Notes: generated from the sequence alone by a model not told the origin. Positions 15,598 through 26,908 are shown, numbered from the stretch's first letter. The stretch is 64,000 nt of DNA from an uncultured Oscillospiraceae bacterium (GCA_934597175.1 CAKTQR010000003.1:38817-102816), one strand, 5' to 3'. Made by a program: numbers and translations.

Positions 15598-17013
15598 TCA
15601 ATAAGAAATAACTATATTATGCGCCTTGTTATCGCCGATTTCAAGTCGAATTTTTTCGACAAGTCTCGACACCTGCTCGGGGCAGCGGCCGATGTAGAGC
15701 TCGGGGTTTAAAACATCCCTAATTTCGCCCGCCGTCATGCCGAAAGCGCCGGTGTCGGCAAGGCGCTCGGGCAGGTCGCACTCGCCGCCGTTTTTCATTT
15801 TCTGCGATGCTTCCATCGAGCAGACACGGATAATTTCGTGCAGCTTCTGACGGTCGCCGCCACGCTTCACGCCCTCCATGAGGATGTTTTCGGTCGCAAA
15901 AAACGGCATGTATTCGTTAAGTGCTTTTTCTATAATCTTCTCATTGACCCTGAGGCCGGACACGACATTCACCACCAGCCGCAGCACCGCATCGGCACAC
16001 AAAAACGCCTCGGGCATAGAGATGCGGCGGTTTGCCGAATCGTCAAGGCTGCGCTCGAGCCACTGCACCGACGCTGTCATGGCGGCGTTGGAGACATCGG
16101 CCATGAGGTAGCGGGACAGCGAGCAAATGCGCTCGCAGCGCATGGGGTTGCGCTTGTACGCCATCGCCGACGAGCCTATCTGCGACGAGCCGAACGGCTC
16201 TTCAAGCTGCCAGTCGTGCTGCAAAAGGCGAATGTCGTTTGCCATGCGGTAGCTGCTCTGGGCGATTGCCCCGAGGGTGTTCAGTATCCTGCTGTCGAGC
16301 TTGCGGGGGTAGGTCTGCCCGCAGACATCAAAGCACTCTTTAAAGCCGAAGCGCCCGGCAAGGCGGCGATTCATCTCGTCAATTTTCCCGCCGTCATTGT
16401 CAAACAGCTCCATGAAGCTTGCCTCCGTGCCGGTAGTGCCACGGCAGCCGAGGAATTTTAAGTTTTCAATCACAAAATCGAGCTCTTTTAAATCGCCGTA
16501 AAAGTCCTGAAGCCACAGGGCGGCACGCTTGCCGACGGTCACGGGCTGGGCGGGCTGATAATGCGTGTAGCCGACGGTGGGCAGTGCCTTGTAGTGCTCG
16601 GCAAAGCCGCACAGTGCGGCGATGGCGTCGACAAGACCCTTGCGCAGGTAGACAAGTCCGTCACGGTAGAGGACGAGGTCAGCGTTATCGGTGACATAGC
16701 AGCTCGTTGCGCCGAGGTGGATGATGCCCGCAGCGTCGGGCGCTGCCTTGCCGTAGGCGTAGATGTGCGCCATGACATCATGGCGCACTTCACGCTCCCT
16801 TGCGGAAACGATATCATAATCGATATCATCGATATGTGCTTCAAGCTCCTTGACCTGCTGCTCGGTCACCGGCAGTCCCAGCTCATGCTCGCAGCGAGCA
16901 AGCTCCGTCCACAGCCTGCGCCATGTGCGGTAGCGCATGTCGGGCGAAAACAGATGCTTCATGTAGTCGGAGGCATAGCGGGAGCAAAGCGGCGATTCGT
17001 AAGTGTCCTTCAT
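15598..17013 (-). CDS. purB: Adenylosuccinate lyase
   Basis: Cleaves adenylosuccinate to AMP and SAICAR to AICAR, releasing fumarate. The start at 17011-17013 (MKDTYESPLCSRYASDYM) has an RBS (AAAGGA); a longer frame reads into purA and is not used. The fumarase/lyase superfamily signature is GSSAMAYKRNPMRCE, and the earlier THYQPAQPVTVGKR and GATSCYVTDNADL segments carry catalytic residues. The 471-residue length fits the family form found in Clostridia. It sits 10 bases after purA, giving both steps from IMP to AMP side by side in the operon. Confidence 0.96.
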   Translation of the reverse strand: MKDTYESPLCSRYASDYMKHLFSPDMRYRTWRRLWTELARCEHELGLPVTEQQVKELEAHIDDIDYDIVSAREREVRHDVMAHIYAYGKAAPDAAGIIHLGATSCYVTDNADLVLYRDGLVYLRKGLVDAIAALCGFAEHYKALPTVGYTHYQPAQPVTVGKRAALWLQDFYGDLKELDFVIENLKFLGCRGTTGTEASFMELFDNDGGKIDEMNRRLAGRFGFKECFDVCGQTYPRKLDSRILNTLGAIAQSSYRMANDIRLLQHDWQLEEPFGSSQIGSSAMAYKRNPMRCERICSLSRYLMADVSNAAMTASVQWLERSLDDSANRRISMPEAFLCADAVLRLVVNVVSGLRVNEKIIEKALNEYMPFFATENILMEGVKRGGDRQKLHEIIRVCSMEASQKMKNGGECDLPERLADTGAFGMTAGEIRDVLNPELYIGRCPEQVSRLVEKIRLEIGDNKAHNIVISY

Positions 17014-17023
17014 TTTTATCCTT

Positions 17024-18298
17024 TCAGCGCACGATGCAGGCGTCACGCTCTGCGCCGACCGAGACATATTTTATCTTGCAGCCGACGGCTTGCTCGATAA
17101 ACTCAACATACTTCTTAGCGTTCTCGGGCAGCTCGTCCCATGTGCGCACGGCAGAAATGTCGCAGCCCCAGCCGGCGAGATACTCGACATGCGGCTTGGC
17201 GTGCGCCAGCGCCGACGGGAACGGGAAGGACTGCGTGAGCTTGCCGTCCAATTCGTAAGCGGTGACGACGGGAAGCTTCTCCATATAGCTTAACACATCA
17301 AGCTTGGTAAGCGCAATAGCCGTTGCGTTCTGGAGGCGAACGCCGTAGGCTGTGGCGACGAGATCGACCGGGCCGACACGGCGGGGTCTGCCGGTCTTTG
17401 CGCCGTATTCGAAGCCCGCCTCACGCAGCTTCTCGGCTTCCTCGCCAAACCACTCGCACACGAACGGGCCTTCGCCGACACAGCTGGAGTAAGCCTTCAC
17501 AACACCCACGACCTCGTCTATCTTCGCACCCGGGAAGCCCGAGCCCACGGGGGCAAAGGCGGCAAGTGTGTTTGACGAGGTGGTGTAGGGGTAGATGCCG
17601 AAGTCGAGGTCACGCAGTGCGCCGAGCTGAGCCTCGAACAAAATGCTCTTGCCCGCAGCCTGCGCATCGTGAAGATATGCGCCGGTATCCCGGATAAAGG
17701 GCTTTATCCGCTCGCCGTAGCGCTCTACCCACGCCCAAAGCTCGTCCATCGTGACGGGCTGCGCACCGTAGACATTCACGAGCGTGAGGTTTTTCCACTC
17801 GAGAAGATCACTAAGCTGCGCCTTGAGGTACTCCGGGTGCATGAGGTCGCCCGCCATGACGGTCTTTTTCTGATATTTATCGGAGTAAAACGGGGCAATG
17901 CCCTGCTTGGTCGAGCCGTACTTTTTGTTTGCAAGGCGCTTTTCCTCCAGCTCGTCAAGCATTCTGTGCCACGGCAGGAGCAGGGACGCTCTGTCGCTTA
18001 TCATGAGGTTATCCGGCGTTATCTTAACGCCCTTGGCCGCAAGATCGTCTATCTCGCTGCAAAGATTTTCGCAGTCGAGCGCAACGCCGTTGCCGAGCAC
18101 ATTCATAACGCCCTTGCGGAACACGCCCGACGGCAGCAGATGCAGTGCAAACTTGCCGAACTCGTTGACGACGGTGTGGCCTGCGTTGCCGCCGCCCTGA
18201 AATCTCACGACGATATCATAGTTTTCCGTGAGCAGGTCGACCATGCGGCCCTTGCCCTCGTCGCCCCAGTTGATGCCTACAATTGCACAGTTTGACAT
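17024..18298 (-). CDS. purA: Adenylosuccinate synthase
   Basis: Joins IMP and aspartate with GTP, the first committed step to AMP. The GTP-binding/catalytic N-terminus GINWGDEGKGRMVDLL and the FQGGGNAGHTVV loop are intact, as is the IMP-binding TGRPRRVGPVDLVA segment. 424 residues, normal. It lies 18 bases downstream of nadE with GAGGG as RBS, and 10 bases ahead of purB. Together with purB and guaA it forms the purine end of the operon. Confidence 0.96.
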   Translation of the reverse strand: MSNCAIVGINWGDEGKGRMVDLLTENYDIVVRFQGGGNAGHTVVNEFGKFALHLLPSGVFRKGVMNVLGNGVALDCENLCSEIDDLAAKGVKITPDNLMISDRASLLLPWHRMLDELEEKRLANKKYGSTKQGIAPFYSDKYQKKTVMAGDLMHPEYLKAQLSDLLEWKNLTLVNVYGAQPVTMDELWAWVERYGERIKPFIRDTGAYLHDAQAAGKSILFEAQLGALRDLDFGIYPYTTSSNTLAAFAPVGSGFPGAKIDEVVGVVKAYSSCVGEGPFVCEWFGEEAEKLREAGFEYGAKTGRPRRVGPVDLVATAYGVRLQNATAIALTKLDVLSYMEKLPVVTAYELDGKLTQSFPFPSALAHAKPHVEYLAGWGCDISAVRTWDELPENAKKYVEFIEQAVGCKIKYVSVGAERDACIVR

Positions 18299-18316
18299 TT
18301 CTATACCCTCTTAATT

Positions 18317-19045
18317 TTAATCTTGATACACGGCGATGCCGCTTCTTTTATGCTCGCTTCTTGCGTGGAAGCGCTCGATTATCGCCTTGTCCTCGGCGCT
18401 CGCCTCGCCCGTCATAATAAACTTATCCACGGCGGCATAGGTCACGCCCATCTCGCCCTCGTCGGTCTGACCGTCAAACAGGCCTGCCGACGGCGCTTTG
18501 TCGATGATGCACTGCGGTGCGTCCAAAAAGCGCAGAAACTCGTAAATTTCCGTCACGGTGAGGTCTGCGATGGGGTTAAAGTCATGAGCACCGTCGCCCC
18601 ACTTTGTGAAATACCCCATGTACGCCTCGGACTTGTTGCCCGTTCCGGCAACGAGACGGCCCTCGCTTGCGGCGATGGCATAAAGCGTTGCCATGCGCAG
18701 GCGGGGTGCGATGTTCGCCAGGGCAGCGTCCGTGAGCTTCGTCGCAGCGCCGAGGGAGGCGATCTCCGCTTCACGAACGGGCGTGAGGTCAACGGTGCGG
18801 GTCTCGATGCCGTAGTGGTCGGCGACGGTCTTGCCGTCGACGGCGTCCAGCTCATAATTGCGCTTCGAGCCGCAGGGCATGATGATGCCTACGGTGTTGT
18901 AGCAGGCGGTCTTGCACAGGATGCCGACAAGTGCCGAATCCTTGCCGCCGGAGTTGCCGTAGACGATGCCGGCAGCGCCGCTTTTCTTCATAAGATCTCT
19001 TATAAACTCTACTCTTTTTTCAAGCTCTTTTGCATAATCTCTCAT
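18317..19045 (-). CDS. nadE: Ammonia-dependent NAD synthetase
   Basis: Amidates deamido-NAD to NAD with ATP. P-loop SGGKDSALVG near residue 33, and the conserved region GTGNKSEAYMGYFTKWGDGA that binds deamido-NAD and ammonia. There is no glutaminase domain, so this 242-residue form uses ammonia directly. I chose the ATG at 19043-19045 (MRDYAKELEK), 4 bases after the pyrG stop; a TTG at 19061-19063 inside pyrG is possible. In the operon it is surrounded by other amide-nitrogen enzymes. Confidence 0.93.
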   Translation of the reverse strand: MRDYAKELEKRVEFIRDLMKKSGAAGIVYGNSGGKDSALVGILCKTACYNTVGIIMPCGSKRNYELDAVDGKTVADHYGIETRTVDLTPVREAEIASLGAATKLTDAALANIAPRLRMATLYAIAASEGRLVAGTGNKSEAYMGYFTKWGDGAHDFNPIADLTVTEIYEFLRFLDAPQCIIDKAPSAGLFDGQTDEGEMGVTYAAVDKFIMTGEASAEDKAIIERFHARSEHKRSGIAVYQD

Positions 19046-19049
19046 ATTC

Positions 19050-20642
<1,593 letters not shown>

Positions 20643-20684
20643 TAATCCATTTCTCCAATCAATTAAGGTTCATTCTCTATCAAA

Positions 20685-22790
20685 TCACACCGAAAACAGC
20701 ATATCGCAGTAGCTCGGGTACGGCCAGTAATCCGATGCGGTGAGGGTCTCGAGCTTGTCGATGACCTCCCTTACCTCCTGCATCTTCTTGAACACCTTTT
20801 CGTGATAATACACGATAAGCTTTTCACTGTCGGTATCGGGCACGGTCTCGAGTGCAGACTTAAGCTCAACGGTCTTGTCAAGCAGGCTCTCGTTAAGGGC
20901 ACTGAGCGTTCCGGCAAGCGCCGTTTCCAAGCGGCAGGGCGCTTCGGGCAGAGTGTCCTTCTTGAGCTTAATGGTCTTGCACAGGTCTGCGACATTTTTC
21001 GACACGGCGTTGAGTATTCCGTGCTGCACCATGTCGACGAGCGTCGTCGCCTCGATGTTTATGACCTTGCAGTACTGCTCGAGGTGAATTTCATGCCTCG
21101 ACGCTATCTCGGCAGCGGTGTAAACGCCGTGCTTTGTCAGCAGCTCGACATTTTTCGGCAGGTTATACGCAAGCAGCGCTTCGGCGGAGCTCACGAGGTT
21201 TGCAAGACCACGCTTTTCCGCCTCGGTGACCCAGCTTGCGTCATAGCCGTTGCCGCCGAAGATTATCCTCTTGTGCTCGGTGAAAGTCTTCTTTATAAGC
21301 TCGTGCAGAGCGGCGTTGAACTTCTCGGGGTCGTCTATTCCCTCAAGCTCGTCGGCAAACTCCGAAAGGGAGTCCGCCATGATGGTGTTGAGGATGGTGG
21401 CAGGGCCTGCTATCGACTGGCTCGAGCCGGGCATCCTGAACTCAAACTTGTTGCCGGTGAACGCAACGGGCGAGGTGCGGTTGCGGTCGGTGGTGTCCTG
21501 CGGGATAGGCGGCAGAACATCAACGCCGATGCGCAATGAGCCCTTGCTGCGCTCGGTGTAATCGGTCTCGGAAATGATAGAATCGACGATGGACTCAAGC
21601 TCCTGACCGAGGAAGATCGAAATTATCGCCGGGGGTGCTTCCTGAGCGCCCAGACGGTGGTCGTTGCCGGCGAAGGCGACCGAGCAGCGCAGCAGCTCCT
21701 GATACTTGTCAACGCCCTTGACGAAGGCTGCCAGCAGCAGCAAAAACTGTGCGTTCTGGCTCGGGGTCTTGCCCGGGGACAGCAGATTCTCGCCCGTGTC
21801 CGATGCCAGTGACCAGTTGATGTGCTTGCCCGAGCCGTTCACGCCAGCAAAGGGCTTTTCGTGCAGCAGGCAGACCAGACCGTGGCGGTCTGCGACCTTC
21901 TGCATGACCTCCATCTCAAGCTGGTTTTGGTCGCTTGCGGTGTTTGCGTCGGTGTAGATAGGTGCAAGCTCATGCTGCGCCGGGGCGACCTCGTTGTGGC
22001 GGGTCTTGGACAGAACGCCCAGCTTCCAAAGCTCTGCGTCGAGGTCCTTCATGTACGCCGCAACACGGGGTCTTATCGTGCCAAAGTAGTGGTCCTCAAG
22101 CTCCTGACCCTTGGGCGGCTTTGCGCCGAAAAGCGTTCTGCCGCAAAGGCGCAGATCCTCACGCTCAAGATAGAGCTTCTTGTCGACGAGGAAATACTCC
22201 TGCTCAGGGCCGAGCTGCGCCATGACCTTGGTCGACTTTGTATCGCCGAAAAGTCTCAGCACACGCAGCGCCTCACGGCTGACTGCGTCGCACGAGCGCA
22301 AAAGCGGGGTCTTCTTATCCAGCGCATCGCCCGAGTACGAGCAGAACACCGTCGGGATGCACAGAACGCCGTCCTTTATAAACGCAAACGCCGTCGGGTC
22401 CCATGCGCTGTAGCCTCTTGCCTCGAAGGTGGCTCTCAGGCCGCCGGAGGGGAAGCTCGAAGCATCCGGCTCGCCGCGAACGAGCTCCTTGCCGGAGAAC
22501 TCCATGCTTATCCTGCCGCCACCGGTGGGGGAAATGAAGCTGTCGTGCTTCTCGGCGGTTATGCCGGTGAGCGGCTGGAACCAGTGGGTAAAATGTGTCG
22601 CACCCTTTTCAAGCGCCCACGACTTCATGCCGTCGGCGATGGAATTTGCGACCTCAAGTGAAAGCGGCTGGCCGTTTTTCAGGCATTCTCTCCATGCCTG
22701 CAAGGCCGCAGCCGGTACATAGCGTTCCATTGCAGCTTCGTTGAAGACCATGCTGCCGAACAGCTCGGGAATGTTGGTTTTTTCGCTCAC
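20685..22790 (-). CDS. glnN: Glutamine synthetase, type III (GlnN)
   Basis: Makes glutamine from glutamate and ammonia with ATP. At 701 residues it is the long type III form found in Clostridia and Bacteroides. Recognisable segments: MEFSGKELVRGEPDASSFPSG, GPEQEYFLVD, VAPAQHELAPIYTDAN, NGSGKHINWSL and the NRTSPVAFTGNKFEFRMPGSS active-site block. It begins with GTG after a strong RBS (GGAGG). It lies 18 bases after asnB, so the operon first makes the amide donors asparagine and glutamine and then the enzymes that use glutamine or ammonia. Confidence 0.96.
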   Translation of the reverse strand: MSEKTNIPELFGSMVFNEAAMERYVPAAALQAWRECLKNGQPLSLEVANSIADGMKSWALEKGATHFTHWFQPLTGITAEKHDSFISPTGGGRISMEFSGKELVRGEPDASSFPSGGLRATFEARGYSAWDPTAFAFIKDGVLCIPTVFCSYSGDALDKKTPLLRSCDAVSREALRVLRLFGDTKSTKVMAQLGPEQEYFLVDKKLYLEREDLRLCGRTLFGAKPPKGQELEDHYFGTIRPRVAAYMKDLDAELWKLGVLSKTRHNEVAPAQHELAPIYTDANTASDQNQLEMEVMQKVADRHGLVCLLHEKPFAGVNGSGKHINWSLASDTGENLLSPGKTPSQNAQFLLLLAAFVKGVDKYQELLRCSVAFAGNDHRLGAQEAPPAIISIFLGQELESIVDSIISETDYTERSKGSLRIGVDVLPPIPQDTTDRNRTSPVAFTGNKFEFRMPGSSQSIAGPATILNTIMADSLSEFADELEGIDDPEKFNAALHELIKKTFTEHKRIIFGGNGYDASWVTEAEKRGLANLVSSAEALLAYNLPKNVELLTKHGVYTAAEIASRHEIHLEQYCKVINIEATTLVDMVQHGILNAVSKNVADLCKTIKLKKDTLPEAPCRLETALAGTLSALNESLLDKTVELKSALETVPDTDSEKLIVYYHEKVFKKMQEVREVIDKLETLTASDYWPYPSYCDMLFSV

Positions 22791-22808
22791 AGTAATTCCT
22801 CCTTTTTC

Positions 22809-24389
22809 TCACACGCCGCTTGCGCCGTAGTTGGACAGCACTCTTGCGGACGGGTCCTTTATATCACTACCAACCCAGTCGGGGTTAGGCATCCAGAAAT
22901 CCTTGATCATCCTTGCCTGACCGGGATAGTATTTTTCAAAAATGTCTCTGTATAAGAGACTTTCCTTGGTAAACGGAGTTGCGTAGTCGTACTTTTTGCA
23001 CCCTTCTTCAAACTCCTCGTCGGTGTACACCGTTTCGGCGTACTCCTTGAGGTCGTCGACCATCGAGTGACCCACGGCGTCGGAAAACGCCGCCTTCTGC
23101 CGCCAGAGTATCTCGTCGGGCAGAATGTGGTCATCGGCAAAGGCACGGCGCAGGAGGTATTTTCCCATGTCGTAGCTGTTTACCTTGAGCTTGGGGTCAA
23201 CGCTCATGACATAGCGCACAAAGTCGAGGTCGCCGAACGGAACTCTCGCCTCAAGCGAGTTTACGGAAATGCAGCGGTCGGCACGCAGGACATCGTACAT
23301 GTGAAGCTCGTCAACACGCTTTTTCGCCTCCTGCTGGAACGCCTCGGGCGAGGGGGCAAAGTCGGTGTACTTGTAGCCGAACAGCTCGTCGGATATCTCG
23401 CCCGTGAGCAGCACTCGCACATCGCTTTGCTCGTGGATGGCCTTGCAGCAAAGGTACATGCCGATGCTTGCACGGATGGTGGTTATATCGTAAGTGCCTA
23501 AAAGCTTGATGACATCCTCGAGGGAGGCCAGCACCTGCTCCTTGGTCATGCTGACCTCGGTGTGGTCAGCGCCTATAAACTCGGCAGCCTGACGGGCATA
23601 CTTGAGATCGATGGGGTCAAGATCCATGCCGATGGCAAAGGTCTTTATCTTCTTGCCCAAAAGCTTTGCGGAAATTGCGCACACGAGGCTGGAGTCAAGT
23701 CCGCCCGAGAGCAGAAATCCTACCGGTGCGTCGGCGCACAGGCGCTTGTCAACAGCTTTGATGAGCTTTTCACGGATGGTCTTGCACACGGTGTCAAGGT
23801 CGTCGCTTGAATACTCGCTCACGGTAGTTAAGTCGCAGTAGCGCACGAACTTGCCGTCCTTGTAATAATGTCCGGGAGGGAACGGCATAATGTCGCCGCA
23901 CAGGCCGACGAGGTTTTTGGCCTCCGACGCAAACACCGCAGAGCCGTCGGACAGATGACCGTAATAAAGCGGGCGGATGCCGATGGGGTCACGGGCGGCA
24001 ATGAGCTCGTGCGTTTGGCCGTCATAAATTATCATCGCAAACTCGGCATCGAGCATGGCGAACATGTCCGTTCCGAACTCACGGTACATCGGCAGGATTA
24101 TCTCGCAGTCGGACTCGCTGTGAAACTCGTACTTAGCCTTGAGCTTATCTCGCATCGCCTTAAAGCCGTAAAGCTCGCCGTTGCAGACGACACGGTCGTC
24201 GCCCAGCGCAAACGGCTGCATGCCGCTTTCGTCAAGACCCATTATCGACAGCCTGTGGAAGCACAGGCACGCACCCGGCACTTCTTCAATGCGGGACATG
24301 TCCGGTCCTCTCGAAACCGTTCTGTCGAAAAACTCCTTTGCCTGGGCGGCAGTGAGCACGCCCGTCGTGAAACCCATGATTGAACACAT
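22809..24389 (-). CDS. asnB: Asparagine synthase (glutamine-hydrolysing)
   Basis: Forms asparagine from aspartate with glutamine and ATP. The start at 24387-24389 gives MCSIMGF, placing the catalytic Cys at position 2 after Met removal; the conserved glutaminase residues follow in RLSIMG and NGELYGF. The synthetase domain has the P-loop LLSGGLDSSLVCAI. 526 residues, usual for the B type. RBS GGAGGTG lies between an A6T and an AT6 stretch that could pair. It heads the seven-gene operon and is preceded by a T-box leader, so uncharged tRNA-Asn should switch on the whole operon. Confidence 0.95.
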   Translation of the reverse strand: MCSIMGFTTGVLTAAQAKEFFDRTVSRGPDMSRIEEVPGACLCFHRLSIMGLDESGMQPFALGDDRVVCNGELYGFKAMRDKLKAKYEFHSESDCEIILPMYREFGTDMFAMLDAEFAMIIYDGQTHELIAARDPIGIRPLYYGHLSDGSAVFASEAKNLVGLCGDIMPFPPGHYYKDGKFVRYCDLTTVSEYSSDDLDTVCKTIREKLIKAVDKRLCADAPVGFLLSGGLDSSLVCAISAKLLGKKIKTFAIGMDLDPIDLKYARQAAEFIGADHTEVSMTKEQVLASLEDVIKLLGTYDITTIRASIGMYLCCKAIHEQSDVRVLLTGEISDELFGYKYTDFAPSPEAFQQEAKKRVDELHMYDVLRADRCISVNSLEARVPFGDLDFVRYVMSVDPKLKVNSYDMGKYLLRRAFADDHILPDEILWRQKAAFSDAVGHSMVDDLKEYAETVYTDEEFEEGCKKYDYATPFTKESLLYRDIFEKYYPGQARMIKDFWMPNPDWVGSDIKDPSARVLSNYGASGV

Positions 24390-24399
24390 AAAAAATGCA

Positions 24400-24700
24400 C
24401 CTCCAGATTTTTTGGCAGCTATCCCTAAAACACTATTTAATTTTAGGACGAATAGCTGCTGATCCGCGGTGCCACCTAGTTTACCGTGTAAAACACGGTC
24501 TCTTTTACGAGCTCTGACAAGCTCTCGTGCATTAACGCCGCACTGCCCGCGACTCACCTACTCGTTACCTTTCGGCTCGCTGCTCGGGAGGGTTATTCGG
24601 CTGTGCGCTGGTGTCGGGCTTGCACCGTCCCCGACTCGCTGCGACCGCACTCACGGCTTACTTGTCTCCGTCATCGCATTTTTCGGTATGTCATCTTTCT
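24400..24700 (-). promoter_or_regulatory. T-box leader, probably tRNA-Asn responsive
   Basis: The core AGGTGGCACCGCGG (24477-24464, minus strand) is the T-box sequence. Its bulge reads TGGC, which would pair with the GCCA end of tRNA-Asn (discriminator G). Upstream lies a long stem I with the apical GGTGCAAGCC region and a loop containing GAATAACCC, where AAC is a plausible Asn specifier codon, then GGTAACGAGTAGGTGAG. After the T-box core, AGCAGCTAT / ATAGCTGC(C) plus CCTAAAA/TTTTAGG form a long competing hairpin (about 24414-24460). It is followed by As, not Us, so control might be at translation. A weak promoter (TTGTTT-16-TATTAT) lies near 24800-24840. Confidence 0.85.
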
Positions 24701-24707
24701 AAAACCC

Positions 24708-24736
24708 AAAACTGCCGCATACTGCGGCAGTTTCGG
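24708..24736. other. Hairpin between the T-box leader and lysR
   Basis: AACTGCCGCA and TGCGGCAGTT form a 10-bp stem around TAC. Leftward it is followed by TTTTGGGTTTT, so it may terminate or attenuate leftward transcripts before the T-box stem I. Confidence 0.4.
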
Positions 24737-24846
24737 GATAGAGAAATGAATTTTTAGGTAGAAAAAATGAACCTTGCTAACAAATTAACCTTTGCTAACG
24801 ATGACATAATACCACATCATTTTTGATAAACAAAATACATATATCA

Positions 24847-24875
24847 TTGCGTTTATCATATTTTTTTGATATAAT
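24847..24875 (+). promoter_or_regulatory. Promoter of the lysR-type gene
   Basis: TTGCGT (24847-24852), 17-bp spacer, TATAAT (24870-24875); start codon at 24894. Confidence 0.65.
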
Positions 24876-24893
24876 ACCGCCGAGGTGATATTT

Positions 24894-25847
24894 ATGGAGC
24901 TTCGGACCTTGCGATACTTTGTCGTCGTGGCGCAGGAATTGAACATCACACGGGCTGCCGAGCGGCTCAACATGAGCCAGCCGCCGCTGAGCAATCAGAT
25001 GAAGGCGCTCGAGGAGGAGCTGGGCGCTCAGCTGCTCATCCGGGGAAAGCGCTATCTCCAGCTCACGGAAGCGGGCACGCTTTTGTACCGCCGAGCCGTG
25101 CAGATGCTCGACATTGCCGAAAAGACCCGGCAGGAGATAAGCGACCTGCAAAGCGAAATGTCGGGGCTTTTGTCCATTGGCTGCGTCGAGGGCCGAGCAC
25201 CGTTTTACCTGTCACGCTGGATAGCCGGCTTCAAGGAGGAGTACCCCCGAGTGCAGTACAGCCTCTGGAACGGCAGCAGTGACGATATCCTCGACCGACT
25301 TCGTGAGGGTCTTTTGGACATCGCCGTCATCGCAGCGCCGTATGACAGCGAGCACCTGCACAGCTTCGCCGTCGGGCGTGAGCCGTGGGTGGCGATGTTC
25401 TCAAAGGAGCACCCGCTCGCCGAGCTTGAGGGCGACACGCTGCCGCTTAAATACCTCGCCGACGAGCCGCTCATAGTCCCGAGCCGCAAATCGAGGATAA
25501 GTGCCATACGCAGCTGGTTTCGGGAGATAAACGCCGAGCCGAATATTCTGTGCGAGATGTCAAACTACCTCGACGCCGTGGCGCTCACCGAGCGCAATGT
25601 CGGCATCAGCATTTTCCCGCAGACGACCTACACGCCGAACGATCTTCTGGTGTCGAAGGTCATCACCGGCTCTGCCCGGCAAATTGAGTATTATCTCGTG
25701 TGGACAAAGGGCCGCATGCTCTCCGAGATCGCCCACCAGTTCGTCGACTATGTCCACGACACCATCGAGGACGAGCGCATCCACCCCCGCAGCTACCCCA
25801 TCGAGATAAACGAATATATCCCCCCGGAGAATACGAAGTTTTTGTGA
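24894..25847 (+). CDS. LysR-family transcriptional regulator
   Basis: N-terminal winged HTH typical of LysR (MELRTLRYFVVVAQELNITR, then AAERLNMSQPPLSNQMKALE), followed by a periplasmic-binding-protein-like effector domain (LLSIGCVEGRAPFYLSRWIAGF...). 317 residues. ATG at 24894 has RBS GAGGTG; a GTG nine bases earlier overlaps that RBS and is unlikely. It is divergent from the asnB operon, so it could regulate it or an unlinked target. Its effector cannot be read from the sequence. Confidence 0.92.
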   Translation: MELRTLRYFVVVAQELNITRAAERLNMSQPPLSNQMKALEEELGAQLLIRGKRYLQLTEAGTLLYRRAVQMLDIAEKTRQEISDLQSEMSGLLSIGCVEGRAPFYLSRWIAGFKEEYPRVQYSLWNGSSDDILDRLREGLLDIAVIAAPYDSEHLHSFAVGREPWVAMFSKEHPLAELEGDTLPLKYLADEPLIVPSRKSRISAIRSWFREINAEPNILCEMSNYLDAVALTERNVGISIFPQTTYTPNDLLVSKVITGSARQIEYYLVWTKGRMLSEIAHQFVDYVHDTIEDERIHPRSYPIEINEYIPPENTKFL

Positions 25848-26385
25848 GCCGCACCGATAGGTTGATGTACAGGCTTAACTCTAAGACGCATTTACCGGTC
25901 GGGCTGCCGTAGTGCCGACAAAATTGTGTGTTCTTTCGCTGTTAAAAATTAGCTTTTCTTTGCTTCGCCAAAGAAAAGTCTTTTCAATAGCGAACGAACA
26001 CCTTGTCTAATCGTTATTGCGTCAGCCCGACCGGTTTTTCAATACGCATTAAGGCCATTGCTATTCGTTACTGCCACGACCCGACCGGTGGGTGCACCTT
26101 AGAGTTTAGTCTGTACATCAACCTATCGGTGCACTACAAGCCACTCGCACCTATCTAACCGACGCAGTCCGTTAAACGGACGCACCGAAAGTTACTCGCA
26201 CCCAACTAACTGACGCAGTTTGTTAAACGAGCGCACCGAAAGCTACTCGCACTGTGTTAAACCTCCGCAGTGAAAACAGCCGGTGCACCGATACACCGTA
26301 CCGGGATTCCAAAGGGTGGTTAAACGCCTTTGGTTGCGTTTCTTTTGCTCCTTTTCTTTCGGCAACACAAAGAAAAGGAGATAAA
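25848..26385. repeat. F1 repeat, copy a (two pieces)
   Basis: A gene-free 540-bp spacer made of F1 repeat. Positions 25852-25915 are the outer end in forward orientation (CACCGATAGGTTGATG). A CTTTTCTTTG/CAAAGAAAAG hairpin follows at 25954-25982. From about 26030 to 26385 there is a reversed, nearly complete copy with two 56-bp subunits (ACGCAGT...GTTAAAC...GCGCACCGAAAG). It ends in the hairpin CTCCTTTTCTTT / AAAGAAAAGGAG, which runs to within a few bases of the GNAT stop codon. Confidence 0.8.
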
Positions 26386-26389
26386 AATC

Positions 26390-26908
26390 TCACAGCAGCT
26401 TTTCCATGCACACGAGCATGACATTGGGGATGCCGTTGAAGATGCAGGGGACGATGCCGACTTCGGTGTAGCCGAGTTTGGCGTATAATTTGCGGGCGTT
26501 GAGGTTTACGGCGTTGGTGTCGATGCGGAGGGCTTTGCAGCCGCTTTGGCGGGCGTAGTCCTCGTAGAAGGCAACGAATTTGCGGCCGATGCCGTGGCCT
26601 GCGCAGGCGGGCTCGACGGTGAGGGTGTGCAGGACCATGACCTCGGAGTCTGCACAGTCGAGCGACCACTTGCAGTCGGCGTACACATCGACCTGCGTGT
26701 GGTTGATTATCCCCGATGCGACTGTCTTGCCGTCCTCAACGCAGACGAACAGGTCGTCACGCTCAAGCGCCGCCCGAGCCGTCGCCTCGACGGGGTATAT
26801 GCCCTTGAGCCAGCCGGTGGCGGGCTTTGCGGTGTCCTCGTTCTCCAAAATGTGCGCATATATCTCCGCCACGGCGGCGATATCGCTTTCTGTCGCTTTT
26901 CTTATCAT
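26390..26908 (-). CDS. GNAT-family N-acetyltransferase
   Basis: A 172-residue single-domain acetyltransferase. The start MIRKATESDIAAVAEIY is typical, LHTLTVEPACAGHGIGRKFV carries the acetyl-CoA binding loop (Q/R-x-x-G-x-G/A type), and LRIDTNAVNLNARKLYAKLGYTEVG is the usual C-terminal segment. The substrate cannot be read from the sequence. It stands alone between an F1 repeat and an F2 repeat. Confidence 0.88.
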   Translation of the reverse strand: MIRKATESDIAAVAEIYAHILENEDTAKPATGWLKGIYPVEATARAALERDDLFVCVEDGKTVASGIINHTQVDVYADCKWSLDCADSEVMVLHTLTVEPACAGHGIGRKFVAFYEDYARQSGCKALRIDTNAVNLNARKLYAKLGYTEVGIVPCIFNGIPNVMLVCMEKLL

